A DNA stretch of 64,000 nucleotides from Thiorhodovibrio frisius (GCF_033954835.1 NZ_CP121471.1:2660501-2724500); one strand, 5' to 3'; shown: positions 7,307 to 15,172, numbered from the stretch's first letter. Numbers and translations: made by a program. Notes: generated by a model from the sequence alone, not told the origin.

Positions 7307-8558
7307 CTGCTCTCTCCGGGTCTTTCTACGTCTCTATCAGATGAGGCAAAACTAACTTAATTTAGTGTCCTAAAATTGGGGGCCACTATAGAAGTCATGT
7401 TCCGCCAAGTGCAGGAACCGGGTCGGCAGGGCTTCTCGGACTTCACCGAACTCAAGGACATCACCGTCACCATTGCCGGGGAGGTGCTCGCGCACCGTCT
7501 CTACCACTTCCGCCTGCCTTTCAGTGGTTGGAGCCACGTCAGCGTCGTATTGGGCGGGGAATCGTTCAGCGCCCTGGCCGAAGGATTACAAGCGGCCCTC
7601 TGGCGTCTGGGCGGAGCGCCCTTGGAGCACCGCACCGACAGCTTATCGGCCGCGTTCAAGAACCTCTCGCAGGACGCACGCGCCGACCTCACTGAGCGCT
7701 ACGACGCCTTGTGCCAGCACTACGGCATGACGGCCACGCGCAACAACCGCGGTGTCAGTCACGAGAACGGCGCTGTGGAATCGCCCCACGGGCACCTCAA
7801 GCGGCGCATGGCCCAAGCCTTGTTGCTACGCGCATCGGCCGATTTCCCCACTTTGGAGGACTATCGCCAGTGGCTCGACGCGCTGGTGGGTCGTTTCAAC
7901 CGGCGGTGCGCCGACGCCCTGGCCATCGAGCGTGCGCAGCTTCAGGCCTTACCGGCGCGACGCACCGCCGACTACAGCGAGCAGGTGGTGTCGGTGACGA
8001 CCTCCAGCACCATTGAGGTCAAGCGGGTGCTCTACAGCGTCCCGGCGCGCCTGATCGGCGAGCGATTGCGTCTGCACATTTTTGATGATCGCATTGAGGG
8101 CTATCTCGGTGCCACCCCAGCGGTGAGCCTCACGCGCGTCTACAGCGTCAAGCACGAGCGGGCGCGTTGTATCGACTACCGCCACCTCATCGCCACCCTG
8201 GTGCGTAAACCCCAGGCCTTCCGCTACTCGCAACTGCGCGATGACTTGCTGCCGAACGCCACCTACCGCGCGATCTGGCAGTATCTCGACGCCCACTTGG
8301 AGGCGCGCGCGGCGTGCAAAGCCATCGTCGGCATCCTCGCCTTGGCCGCTCGCGCCGAGTGCGAGCAGGCCCTGGGTGAGTATCTGCGCGGATGCACTGA
8401 GGCCGGGCGCCTCCCTAGCCTGCACGAACTGGAGCAGCGCTTTGATCCTGCCCAGCGCGGCGAGGCCGAGGCCTTTCTCCCAAGCGGGGTTCAACACCCG
8501 CTCTCGGCCTATGACGCACTTCTGCCCTCCCAGCGCCCAGCGATGGAGGTGTGCTGAG

Positions 8559-9422
8559 ATGGTTCAAACCGCCACCTTACCCCTGATGCTCAAGCAGCTG
8601 CGCCTCTCGAGCATCGCGCAGCATTGGCAGGGCTTCCTCGACCACGCCCAGCGCCACGGTTGGGACAGCGCCCAATACCTGAGCGCCTTATGCGAGCAGG
8701 AACTGGCTGATCGCGACAGCCGGCGCATCGCCCGCTACAGCAAAGACGCCCGCCTGCCGGTCGGCAAGAGCCTGGCCAGCTTCGACTTCGCCCAAGTCCC
8801 TGGCCTGGCCCGCGAACAAATCGAGGCGCTGGCCGGCAGCGCGGATTGGACGCGCCAGGCGCGCAACCTGCTGCTGTTTGGCCCCAGCGGTGTGGGCAAA
8901 ACCCATTTGGCCGCCGCCATCGGTCACGGACTCACCGTGCAGGGGGTGCGCGTGCGCTACCTCGCCACCACCGCCCTGGTGCAGCAGTTGCAGCTGGCCC
9001 GCACGCAGCTGCACCTGGAGGATGCCTTGCACAAGCTCGAGCGCTACGCCGTACTGATCCTGGATGATTTCGGCTACGTGAAAAAATCCGAGACGGAAAC
9101 CCAGGTGCTGTTTGAACTCATCGCCCATCGCTATGAGACCGCCAGCCTGATCATCACCTCCAACCAACCGTTCGCCGAATGGGATCGCATCTTCCCGGAT
9201 CAGATGATGACCGTCGCCGCCGTCGATCGCTTGGTGCATCACGCGACAATTATCGAACTCAGTAGCGACAGTTACCGGCGCAAGCAGGCCCTGGGGCAGA
9301 TCGCCGCTGAGCCCGGGAGCCTGACACCAACGCCAGCGCCAACGATCACGTTACCCTCGCCATCGACGACAACCTCGGTGGGTTGTCGCGATGATGACTC
9401 TGAGTCCGCGCCCTCGGGATGA
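8559..9422 (+). CDS. istB: IstB-like ATPase of the IS21-family element
   Basis: The 287-residue AAA+ helper of IS21 transposition selects the target and stimulates IstA. The start at 8559 lies one base after the istA stop, as usual for the pair. Visible motifs are the Walker A LLLFGPSGVGKTHLA (about residues 104-118), Walker B YAVLILDDFGY, and sensor-1 region SLIITSNQPF with WDRIF after it. The C-terminal 30 residues are low-complexity (Pro/Thr/Ser) beyond the usual family end. The gene is intact, but its IstA partner is interrupted. Confidence 0.9.
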   Translation: MVQTATLPLMLKQLRLSSIAQHWQGFLDHAQRHGWDSAQYLSALCEQELADRDSRRIARYSKDARLPVGKSLASFDFAQVPGLAREQIEALAGSADWTRQARNLLLFGPSGVGKTHLAAAIGHGLTVQGVRVRYLATTALVQQLQLARTQLHLEDALHKLERYAVLILDDFGYVKKSETETQVLFELIAHRYETASLIITSNQPFAEWDRIFPDQMMTVAAVDRLVHHATIIELSSDSYRRKQALGQIAAEPGSLTPTPAPTITLPSPSTTTSVGCRDDDSESAPSG

Positions 9423-9502
9423 CAAACCGCCAGGGCAATTGTCGCTCTCTTGCAGGCGCGAATGCCCGCGACAACTATTCTGGCGCACGCGCCGCCGCGC
9501 CG

Positions 9503-9562
9503 CTGGCGGGGCCGAGCACTCCCAGTCGCCCTACGGGCTCCTTCCCGTACTCGGCCCCGCCA
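9503..9562. terminator. Strong inverted repeat near the right end of the IS21-family element
   Basis: The arms CTGGCGGGGCCGAG (9503-9516) and CTCGGCCCCGCCAG (9549-9562) are perfect complements around a loop of about 30 bases. It lies past istB and before the terminal repeats. It could stop transcripts leaving the element, although no T-run follows. Confidence 0.4.
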
Positions 9563-9673
9563 GATCCACCCGCAACTACCCTGTAAATTAGGAGATACCG
9601 CATCTAAAGCACAACGACATTAACCGGCCAAGATAATTGACGCTGACCGGCCAAGATAGTTGACATTGGATAA

Positions 9674-9710
9674 GCGCTGAGCGGAACGGGGCCAGGGTAT
9701 CTCACACAGC
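9674..9710 (-). pseudogene. ParE toxin 5' scrap beside the IS21-family element
   Basis: These roughly 37 bases match, with a few differences, the DNA encoding the REIRWTRSAQR start of the ParE-like toxin at 10482-10814. The match breaks off on both sides. It is a third trace of this toxin module in the window. Confidence 0.45.
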
Positions 9711-9798
9711 TCCGCCATGATACCGAAAAAGTAATCCACCGGGTCTCCCTTGCAGAGTGGTCAAGGTCGGCGCCGGCGGAGACAAACCGCGGTTCACG

Positions 9799-10260
9799 CT
9801 ATTCGTATTCTGGCTGGCGTGGCCTGCTAGTTTCTGCCTGCATTAAACGGTATTTCTCGCAGAGTTCTTTTTTGCTTTTGGTCGCTGATGCATCAGTCTT
9901 TGCGAGAGTTCCCGCAATCGCGTTATTGCACGCGATACGCGCTTGATCGAGATCAGAAAGCTCGCGAGGCTTGGATAAGGAAGCAACAGGAGCCTGGGTG
10001 TTTCGTCGTTGGGGGCGAGTCGCGGCAGGTGCAACTGGAGTCTGGATACGCTGTGGGTAGCGCGTCGCGGTGGGTAGGGCCGGTGTTCGGATAATGGGTT
10101 GTTGAGGTTGAGCCGGGGAAGATGCAACGGGAGTCTCAAGGAATGTTTTCGAGGCTGCTAAAAAACTTGATAGGGCTAGCAACCCGAACCCCATCGCAAT
10201 GCCCCATAAAATTAGAGTGCCTAAGACGATTCCAGCAGCAATCTTGAGTACGAGCTTCAT
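9799..10260 (-). CDS. Hypothetical membrane-anchored protein with Pro-rich linker
   Basis: I do not recognise a family. The 153-residue product starts with one hydrophobic segment (about residues 5-35: LKIAAGIVLGTLILWGIAMG and on) that could be a membrane anchor. A long Pro/Ala/Thr/Arg-rich linker follows (40-100). The C-terminal region (105-150: LDQARIACNNAIAGTLAKT, then KKELCEKYRLMQ) has two Cys and predicted helix. The layout suggests a periplasmic domain tethered to the inner membrane. It is flanked by a toxin scrap and a degraded IS end, so it may be an island passenger. Confidence 0.55.
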   Translation of the reverse strand: MKLVLKIAAGIVLGTLILWGIAMGFGLLALSSFLAASKTFLETPVASSPAQPQQPIIRTPALPTATRYPQRIQTPVAPAATRPQRRNTQAPVASLSKPRELSDLDQARIACNNAIAGTLAKTDASATKSKKELCEKYRLMQAETSRPRQPEYE

Positions 10261-10267
10261 GGTGTCT

Positions 10268-10376
10268 TATAGTGGATTCCGACTATTGGACAGTTATTTG
10301 AGTTAAGGCCTGCTGGTTGTAGAACCGAAACAGCTCGCCGAACAGGCGACAAAGCGCGCGCCAATGCTTTGCTAAT
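10268..10376 (-). pseudogene. Terminal remnant of an IS3-family element (OrfB 3' end plus inverted repeat)
   Basis: The sequence begins TATAGTGGATTCC and keeps the GGACA spacing of the IS3-type terminal repeat seen at 3673. On the minus strand the adjoining frame reads LAKHWRALCRLFGELFRFYN followed by QQALTQITVQ-stop, an OrfB-like C-terminus. The rest of the element is missing. It is related to, but not the same as, the intact IS copies. Confidence 0.5.
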
Positions 10377-10481
10377 GACTCAACATCGGATAAAGAAAGG
10401 ACGGAGATTCTACCGCTACGGCGATTCTTTGGCGCGCGCGCACTCGAATGATTTCAATTGAGCCCAGCCCCCGGCATCGGT

Positions 10482-10814
10482 TCACTGGCGCGCGACCAGA
10501 CGCTCCAGCAACAAGGATTGAAGGTCACGCCGTCCATCCAGCACGGCCATTACCAGCACGGCATCTCCCTCGATCCGGTAGATAATCCGCCACGGGCGTT
10601 CAATCAGCTCGCGGTAGTGGTAGACGTCGATCACCCGCAGTTCCGGAACGACACGTCCGCGCTCCGGGCTCTGGGAGAGGGTCTCCGCTCGGTTCTCCAA
10701 GCGTTCCAAAACGGCGATGGCGTTGTCGACGCTGTCCTCGGCAATGTAGCCCGCAATGGCGCTGAGGTCGCGCTGAGCGGAACGGGTCCAGCGGATCTCA
10801 CGCGGCTGGGTCAT
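10482..10814 (-). CDS. RelE/ParE-family toxin
   Basis: The 110-residue product has the plasmid-stabilisation fold pattern: IRWTRSAQRDLSAIAGYIAE at the start, RLENRAETLSQSPERGR and VVPELRVIDVYHYRELIERP in the middle, then WRIIYRIEGDAVLVMAVLDG and RRDLQSLL. The Tyr-Arg pair in WRIIYRIE and the terminal DGRRD motif match ParE-like members. The target, ribosome-bound mRNA for RelE types or gyrase for ParE types, cannot be decided here. The start at 10814 (MTQPREIRW) overlaps the upstream antitoxin gene by 17 bp, typical of coupled TA pairs. Confidence 0.82.
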   Translation of the reverse strand: MTQPREIRWTRSAQRDLSAIAGYIAEDSVDNAIAVLERLENRAETLSQSPERGRVVPELRVIDVYHYRELIERPWRIIYRIEGDAVLVMAVLDGRRDLQSLLLERLVARQ

Positions 10815-11103
10815 CCGTCTCGTCTCCGTTCGCGCGTTGCGACCGAAGCTGCTGTCGCAGTCCGTCAAACACCTCTGCGTGCGGGAGGCTATGCCCCATG
10901 GCAAGGTCGCGCTCACCCTCGGCGAGCAGCTTCAGCATCAGCATGGCGCGTTCCCGCGCTTGGTATTGCTCGTAGTCCTGCACCACGGCGCGCGCGCGCC
11001 CGTTCTGTGTCAGCACCAGCGTGGCTGGCTGGTCACACACTTGGTCCAGCAAGCGGCTCGCATCGGCCTTGAACTGGCTCAGGCTCAGCACCTCTTGTGA
11101 CAT
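10798..11103 (-). CDS. Phd/YefM-family antitoxin
   Basis: The 101-residue product has the Phd/YefM N-terminal DNA-binding domain (SQEVLSLSQFKADASRLLDQ, then QPATLVLTQNGRARAVVQDY) and a C-terminal toxin-wrapping helix region (about 55-100). It should neutralise the ParE-like toxin encoded just downstream and autorepress. A near-identical but frameshifted copy lies at about 14479-14788. A long GC-dinucleotide tract near residue 37 is a slippage hotspot, and it is exactly where the second copy is broken. Confidence 0.85.
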   Translation of the reverse strand: MSQEVLSLSQFKADASRLLDQVCDQPATLVLTQNGRARAVVQDYEQYQARERAMLMLKLLAEGERDLAMGHSLPHAEVFDGLRQQLRSQRANGDETDDPAA

Positions 11104-11139
11104 TTGAACACCATATTTGGTCTAAATCCCGAAGGATTG

Positions 11140-11168
11140 ACGCTACTCGCACGACTTGAGGCTGTCAA
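11140..11168 (-). promoter_or_regulatory. Putative promoter of the Phd/ParE module
   Basis: On the minus strand a perfect TTGACA (11163-11168) is separated by 17 bp from TAGCGT (11140-11145), about 40 bp before the antitoxin ATG. The same region is conserved upstream of the degraded copy (about 14820-14850). Confidence 0.5.
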
Positions 11169-11347
11169 GATCGGGACCAGCCCCGAATGGCACAAAGATA
11201 AGCGCATAGCGCATATAAAACAGCAAGCGGCTTGGCTTCGAGTGGCCAGGGTGGGAGTTGGCCATGCGGTGTCTGTCTCGGGGGTCTGGACGGCCCCGTC
11301 CCCTACCCCGGCGCGTTCAAAGCCTAGACCCTACCGAGCATACCAAT

Positions 11348-11570
11348 CGGTCGTGTTGGCGCGCGGTATCGCCGTGTTGGGCGAGCGAGAGCGAGCACTC
11401 GGCGATCAGGCGATCAGAGGCGCTGGCACGGTGCCGAGGTTGCCCCGAGAAGTCGCCGCGTCGAGGCGTCGGCCAGGACGGCCGACCCCTGGACGGCGTG
11501 CGCTAGCGCCGTGGGCGCGGCTGATGTGGGCGTGGTTGGGTGGCTCGACGGCTGGCTTGTGCCGTGGGGG
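11348..11570 (-). repeat. Conserved GC-rich block, copy C
   Basis: Matches the right two-thirds of blocks A and B, starting at TCGGTCGTGTTGGCGCGCGG and running up to the stop of secreted-coil gene C. To the left of 11348 the sequence diverges from A and B while keeping a similar GC-rich composition. Confidence 0.6.
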
Positions 11571-11999
11571 TTAGTCGTCGCCGGTTTCGCCGCCTAAAAT
11601 TCTAATCATCTCCTCCAGCTTTTCGTTTTCTCTCTCGAGTCGCTCTGCCTCTCTCCGGTTTGCCTCGGTCTCTCTCCGGTTTGCCTCGGTCTCTCTCCAG
11701 TTTGCCTCGGTCTCTCTCCGGTTTGCCTCGGTCTCTCTCCGGTTTGCCTCGATTCGTCTCTCGATTGCCTCGGTCTCTCTCCGGTTTGCCTCGGTCTCTC
11801 TCTCGATTGCCTCGATTTCTTTGTCGTCTACACAGACAACTTCCGCATATCCATTGATTTTTCCATTTTTATCGAGGTCGCATTCAACAGCGAAGTCACT
11901 GTCTTCGGCGGCGCTTGCACTTGCCAGGCTCAACGAAAAAGCGAGAGCGACGATTCCAGAAAAAATCAGTTTTTGTCGTGCGTTACAAAGTCCCATCAT
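11571..11999 (-). CDS. Secreted heptad-repeat protein with EF-hand-like loop, copy C
   Basis: The 142-residue paralogue of copy A has a nearly identical signal peptide (MGLCNARQKLIFSGIVALAF...). It has the Cys-flanked loop ECDLDKNGKINGYAEVVC and eight 7-residue repeats, four of them consecutive ETEAN[RW]R units, against seven in copy A. The C-terminal ERLERENEKLEEMIRILGG plus ETGDD is the same as in A. The extra units can be explained by slippage of the 21-bp DNA repeat. A start at 11999 or 11996 follows GAGG. It is intact and predicted to be exported. The function is unknown. The conserved loop and repeat type are observed; calcium binding and coiled-coil assembly are inferred. Confidence 0.75.
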   Translation of the reverse strand: MMGLCNARQKLIFSGIVALAFSLSLASASAAEDSDFAVECDLDKNGKINGYAEVVCVDDKEIEAIERETEANRRETEAIERRIEANRRETEANRRETEANWRETEANRRETEANRREAERLERENEKLEEMIRILGGETGDD

Positions 12000-12069
12000 G
12001 ATGCCTCGTGACTGTTGAGTCTTCACCTGATTGCCGTTTGTTCTCTGCCGCGCGCTCACTCGCGCGTCC

Positions 12070-12207
12070 TTAAAAATCAAGCGCTTCTTTCTGCCGCTCC
12101 AGGCCTCGAATTTCGCGGATCAGTCAGAGCTTTTCCTTCAGACCAAGAACGAAGTCACTCACGGCTTCGCGGTCTTCGTCATCGGCGCGCCAGTGCGCGG
12201 CCCCCAA
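12070..12207 (-). pseudogene. Short cassette ORF, copy C, with internal stop
   Basis: The same 46-codon frame as at 2559-2696, starting at a TTG (LGAAHWRADDEDREAVSDFV...), but a CGA codon has become TGA at codon 28 (12124-12126). The DNA is otherwise well conserved. Decay of this frame while the downstream secreted gene stays intact argues that the short ORF is dispensable. Confidence 0.45.
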
Positions 12208-12228
12208 GGCGCCGAACCCTGCAATGCT

Positions 12229-13785
12229 CTACCTTTGCCGCGCGACGGACTCGACCTCGAAACCCACCACGGTGCGCTGCTCGCGGCTAAACTCCACGCC
12301 GATGAGATGGATCGGCAGGGCTTCGGCGCGGTACTTGTCAGCATAGCCCAGGTCCTTGATCTGTTGCAGGGCGCGGCCCTCTGGCGCCAGCTCGACGACC
12401 TTGAATTCAAACAGGTAGAGGTTGCCGTTGAAACGCAGCGCCATGTCCAGCCGACCGGCATTGCTGCTGTCTTCTGGCGTCAGGTCCAAGCCGAGGGAGG
12501 CGAAGTAGGCATAGAACACGCTGGCGTAGTAGCCCTCGTACTGGGCGATGGGATTGTTGCGGTACCAGTCGTGCGGGATGCTGGCGAAAAATGCGCTGAA
12601 CAGTGCCTCCAGGCCGGCGAAGTCGTTTTGCTGTAGCAGCCGATACAGCGACTTGCGTTGGCGCGCCTCCACCGCCCCGGCCGGGGTCCAGGCATCCAAT
12701 AGCGCCCCGGTGAGGCTTTGGTAGACCTCGCGATTCGGATAGCGCAAGCGATAGAAATAATTGCCGCCGAGGTTCTCCTCGACATCGATGGTCAGATAGC
12801 CAGTCTGAAACAGCAAGGCTTCGCTGGTCATGCGCTCCAGGTCGAAGCTTGACAGCAGCGCGGCATCGGTCTCCAACTGGCCGAGTTCTGGTAGCCAGGT
12901 GTGGCGCTGGGTCAACAGATCAATCAAAAAGGTCGGCGTCGCGGTCTCGAACCACCAGGCGCGAAACTGGCGCTTCTGGAATAGCAGCAGCAGATCGAAG
13001 GGGTTGTAGACCGCGTCGCCGGTCCAGTTGTAGCCGTTGTACCAGGCGCGGATTTCCTCGCGGTTAAGGCCCTCGAGTTCCGGGGCGAAGACGGTGTCGA
13101 GATCGGCCTCGGTATAGCCGCAGATGGCCGAGTACTTCGGGTCGACAGTGATGTCGTTGAGGTTGTTCAGCCCCGAGAACAGGCTCACCTTGCTGAACTT
13201 GCTGACGCCGGTGAGAAAGGCAAAGCGAATATGGGCATCGGCGCCCTTGATCACGGAATACAGGTTACGCAGGCCGTCGCGGAGCTGGCGGGCGGTGTCC
13301 GTATCGGTCAAATTGTCCAGGATGGGTTTGTCATACTCATCCACCAGCACCACCACACGCTCGCCGGTGTGCTCATGGATGGCGCGGATCAGACCATGAA
13401 AGCGCCCCGGGATACTGGCATGGGCGCTGGCAACGCCGAACCGGGCTTCGTTGTCGGCCAACAACTCGCCGATCCGTTCATCCAACTGCGCCCGCGAGGC
13501 CATCACCCCGTCGGCGAAGCTCAGGCGCACCACCGGATAGGGCCGCGTCCAGTCCCAGCGGGTGTGGGCGTGCAGCCCAGCAAACAGCGGCGCGTTGGCG
13601 CTGAACAACTCCGCCAGCGTATCGAGGAACAGCGACTTGCCGAAGCGGCGCGGGCGGGAGAGAAAATAGTACTTGCCCTGCTCAATCAATCGCAGCGCAA
13701 AGGGGGTCTTGTCGACGTAGTAATGCCCGCCCTCGCGGATCTCGCGAAAGGTCTCGATGCCGATGGGTAAGGATTTGCGTTGCAT
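12229..13785 (-). CDS. AAA-ATPase-like / PD-(D/E)XK nuclease-like protein (DUF1703 type)
   Basis: The 518-residue protein starts with the AAA-ATPase-like domain: FREIREGGHYYVDKTPFALR, Walker A-type SRPRRFGKSLFLD around residues 43-55 and Walker B-type VVVLVDEYDKPI around 145-156. It ends with a PD-(D/E)XK-like domain near residues 450-480 (RLDMALRFNGNLYLFEFKVV, with the D...ExK signature). Such proteins are abundant accessory genes in anaerobes and phototrophs. Their role is uncertain, though a nuclease or defence function is often suggested. The length is typical and the frame intact. It lies just upstream of cassette C on the same strand. Confidence 0.85.
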   Translation of the reverse strand: MQRKSLPIGIETFREIREGGHYYVDKTPFALRLIEQGKYYFLSRPRRFGKSLFLDTLAELFSANAPLFAGLHAHTRWDWTRPYPVVRLSFADGVMASRAQLDERIGELLADNEARFGVASAHASIPGRFHGLIRAIHEHTGERVVVLVDEYDKPILDNLTDTDTARQLRDGLRNLYSVIKGADAHIRFAFLTGVSKFSKVSLFSGLNNLNDITVDPKYSAICGYTEADLDTVFAPELEGLNREEIRAWYNGYNWTGDAVYNPFDLLLLFQKRQFRAWWFETATPTFLIDLLTQRHTWLPELGQLETDAALLSSFDLERMTSEALLFQTGYLTIDVEENLGGNYFYRLRYPNREVYQSLTGALLDAWTPAGAVEARQRKSLYRLLQQNDFAGLEALFSAFFASIPHDWYRNNPIAQYEGYYASVFYAYFASLGLDLTPEDSSNAGRLDMALRFNGNLYLFEFKVVELAPEGRALQQIKDLGYADKYRAEALPIHLIGVEFSREQRTVVGFEVESVARQR

Positions 13786-13937
13786 GGGCCGACCTCGATG
13801 AGCGTGCCGAGGGCCATTCTACTAAAAGAACTGGGGCTGGAATTCCTTGCCGAGAACTCGCACGCCTTTGGATCAGTCGATCTCGGCATGGATGGGCGGG
13901 AACAGCAGGGCGAGAAACGCGGGGAAGAATTGCTCCA

Positions 13938-14040
13938 GGGCTTCTTTACAGGGGCTGTCTTGGTCGCTCCGCTCGCGGAAGCGGTCTCGGTGTCTTGATG
14001 ATGGGTTCCTCGAGAAGTCGCCGCGCCGAGGCGTTGGCCA
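13938..14040 (-). repeat. Orphan fragment of the conserved GC-rich block, copy D
   Basis: 13938-13990 matches 3145-3190 (GGGCTTCTTT...GCGGTCTCGG). About 14006-14040 matches the GAGAAGTCGCCGCG part of blocks A-C, with the middle deleted. No secreted-coil gene is attached. It lies between the RelB-like antitoxin and the AAA/PD-(D/E)XK gene, and fills most of the gap 13786-14104. Confidence 0.45.
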
Positions 14041-14104
14041 AAACAGAACAGGTTTCTATTGGCGTGGAACGTAGATGCTCGCTGGTTTGAATGAGCGCGG
14101 GCGA

Positions 14105-14371
14105 TCAATCGTCCGCATGCAGATCGGCCATCAGGTCATCGACGGTGGCAAAATGCTCGATCTTCCCGGCTTCGATGTCAGCCAGTGCCTGAAGACTGCT
14201 GGCGCTCGGGGCTTTGACATCAAACGGCAAGCGCCGCTCCTCAGCGATCCGCCGCATCAAAAGCCGAATGGCATCGGAGACGGATAAGCCTATTTCATCG
14301 AGCGCGGCGGTAGCGCGCTCCTTCGTCGCAACATCAATTCGAGCACGGACATAGGTATCGGCGGTCGGCAT
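14105..14371 (-). CDS. RelB/DinJ-family antitoxin, apparently orphan
   Basis: The 88-residue product shows the ribbon-helix-helix pattern of RelB/DinJ antitoxins: TYVRARIDVATKERATAALD, then EIGLSVSDAIRLLMRRIAEE and RRLPFDV. The C-terminal 35 residues would hold the toxin-binding part. The ATG at 14371 has GGAGA 7 bp upstream. A RelE/YafQ toxin gene would be expected just downstream, but only the block-D remnant follows, so the antitoxin seems orphaned. Its upstream flank is fused to the truncated ParE copy at 14388. Confidence 0.75.
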   Translation of the reverse strand: MPTADTYVRARIDVATKERATAALDEIGLSVSDAIRLLMRRIAEERRLPFDVKAPSASSLQALADIEAGKIEHFATVDDLMADLHADD

Positions 14372-14387
14372 GGCTTATTCTCCAGAG

Positions 14388-14788
14388 TCAGCGAGGCGAT
14401 GGCGTTCTCGACGCTGTCCTCGGCATGTAGCCCGCAATGGCGCTGAGGTCGCGCTGAGCGGAACGGGTCCAGCGGATCTCACGCGGCTCGGCCATCCGCC
14501 TGATCGCCGTTCGCGCGTTGCGACCGAAGCTGCTGTCGCAGGCCGTCAAACACCTCTGCGTGCGGGAGGCTATGCCCCATGGCAAGGTCGCGCTCACCCT
14601 CGGCGAGCAGCTTCAGCATCAGCATGGCGCGTTCCCGCGCTTGGTATTGCTCGTAGTCCTGCACCACGGCGCGCGCGCCCGTTCTGTGTCAGCACCAGCG
14701 TGGCGGGCTGATCTCGCACTTGGTCCAGCAAGCGGCTCGCATCGGCCTTGAACTGGCCCAGGCTCAGCACTTCTTGTGACATTTTGAG
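14388..14788 (-). pseudogene. Degraded second copy of the Phd/ParE module
   Basis: The antitoxin part (14479-14788) matches the gene at 10798-11103. It lost two bases in the GC-dinucleotide tract near 14670-14677, which shifts the frame after QNGRAR. The toxin part keeps only the first 35 or so codons (PREIRWTRSAQRDLSAIAGY). It then lost one A near 14425 and ends at the RelB gene. The promoter-like upstream region is retained. Neither protein can be made at full length, although an internal start could give the antitoxin C-terminus. Confidence 0.8.
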
Positions 14789-15093
14789 CACCATATTTGG
14801 TCTAAATGCAGAAGGATTGACGCTACTCGCACGACTTGAGGCTGTCAAGATTGGGACCAGTCCCTTTTTGGTTCGCGGCTGATGATACCGCAAAGTTCAG
14901 CATCGGCATGGCCCGTTCCCGCGCCTGGTGTTAGCTCTCAATTTAGTCCACCGGCAATTTCCCAAACTGTATCGAGACGGAAAGACAGACATTTGCCGCT
15001 TTGATCCACCCGGTGAAAAAAAGGGAGCAGATGGAAGAGCCCGAGACGCTCACCAGGGCACGGACGGACCCTGATCGACGAAGAGCGGACAAC

Positions 15094-15125
15094 AAAAAAG
15101 GCCGGGGTGCGACGCACGCCCGGCC
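15094..15125 (-). terminator. Rho-independent terminator of the transposon operon
   Basis: On the minus strand a GC-rich stem (GGCCGGGCGTGCG... pairing with CGCACCCCGGCC) is followed directly by six T. It lies about 50 bp after the stop of the last transposon gene at 15173. Confidence 0.75.
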
Positions 15126-15172
15126 CGGGTTGATGGAGCGGTGGGCCGTATCACCCGCCGCCGGTTGAGGGT

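Larger units (their letters stand above)
5985..7390 (-). mobile_element. IS3-family insertion sequence, copy 2 (inverted)
   Basis: The same 1406-bp element as at 3673-5078, in inverse orientation. It is flanked by its own 3-bp duplication GAA (5982-5984 and 7391-7393) and inserted within istA. Because each copy has its own target duplication, the pair arose by separate insertions and not by movement of one composite transposon. The two inverted copies could invert or stem-loop the 906 bp between them. Confidence 0.92.
5619..8557 (+). pseudogene. istA: IstA transposase of the IS21-family element, split by an IS3-family copy
   Basis: The 5' exon-like piece is 5619-5984 (122 codons, HTH region) and the rest is 7394-8557. 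Removing 5985-7393 (the IS plus one GAA duplication) restores a 510-codon frame through ...HGPDKE-VMFRQV.... The 3' part contains the DDE core (FTELKDITVTIAGEV; NNRGVSHENGAVESPHGHLK) and the C-terminal IstA region. Full-length IstA is about 500 residues, so the rebuilt length is normal. As it stands the transposase is inactive. A frame also enters from the IS sequence at 7376, but it lacks the DNA-binding N-terminus. Confidence 0.88.
5529..9665 (+). mobile_element. IS21-family element interrupted by an IS3-family element
   Basis: The ends carry the tandem terminal repeats typical of IS21. The left units are TGACAATTAACTTGGCCGG (5529-5547) and TGACAACTATCTTGGCCGC (5552-5570). The right units are the inverted forms at 9624-9642 and 9647-9665. 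It encodes istA (broken) and istB. The flanks (...GTTCAG and TTGGAT...) show no clear target duplication, so the neighbouring DNA may have been rearranged. Without the nested IS copy it would be about 2.7 kb. Confidence 0.88.

Noticed and set aside
3673-7390. A composite transposon formed by the two inverted IS copies
   Set aside because: Each IS copy has a different 3-bp target duplication directly at its own ends, and each interrupts a separate gene that rejoins perfectly. The pair therefore arose by independent insertions.
12031-12636. Plus-strand frame of 201 codons opposite the AAA/PD-(D/E)XK gene
   Set aside because: It is antisense to a gene with clear domains and runs through the cassette repeat. 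No ribosome site or family resemblance.
13686-14108. Frame downstream of relB as its missing toxin
   Set aside because: The translated product (Ser/Pro/Arg-rich) has no RelE-like features and crosses the block-D remnant and the start of the AAA/PD-(D/E)XK gene.
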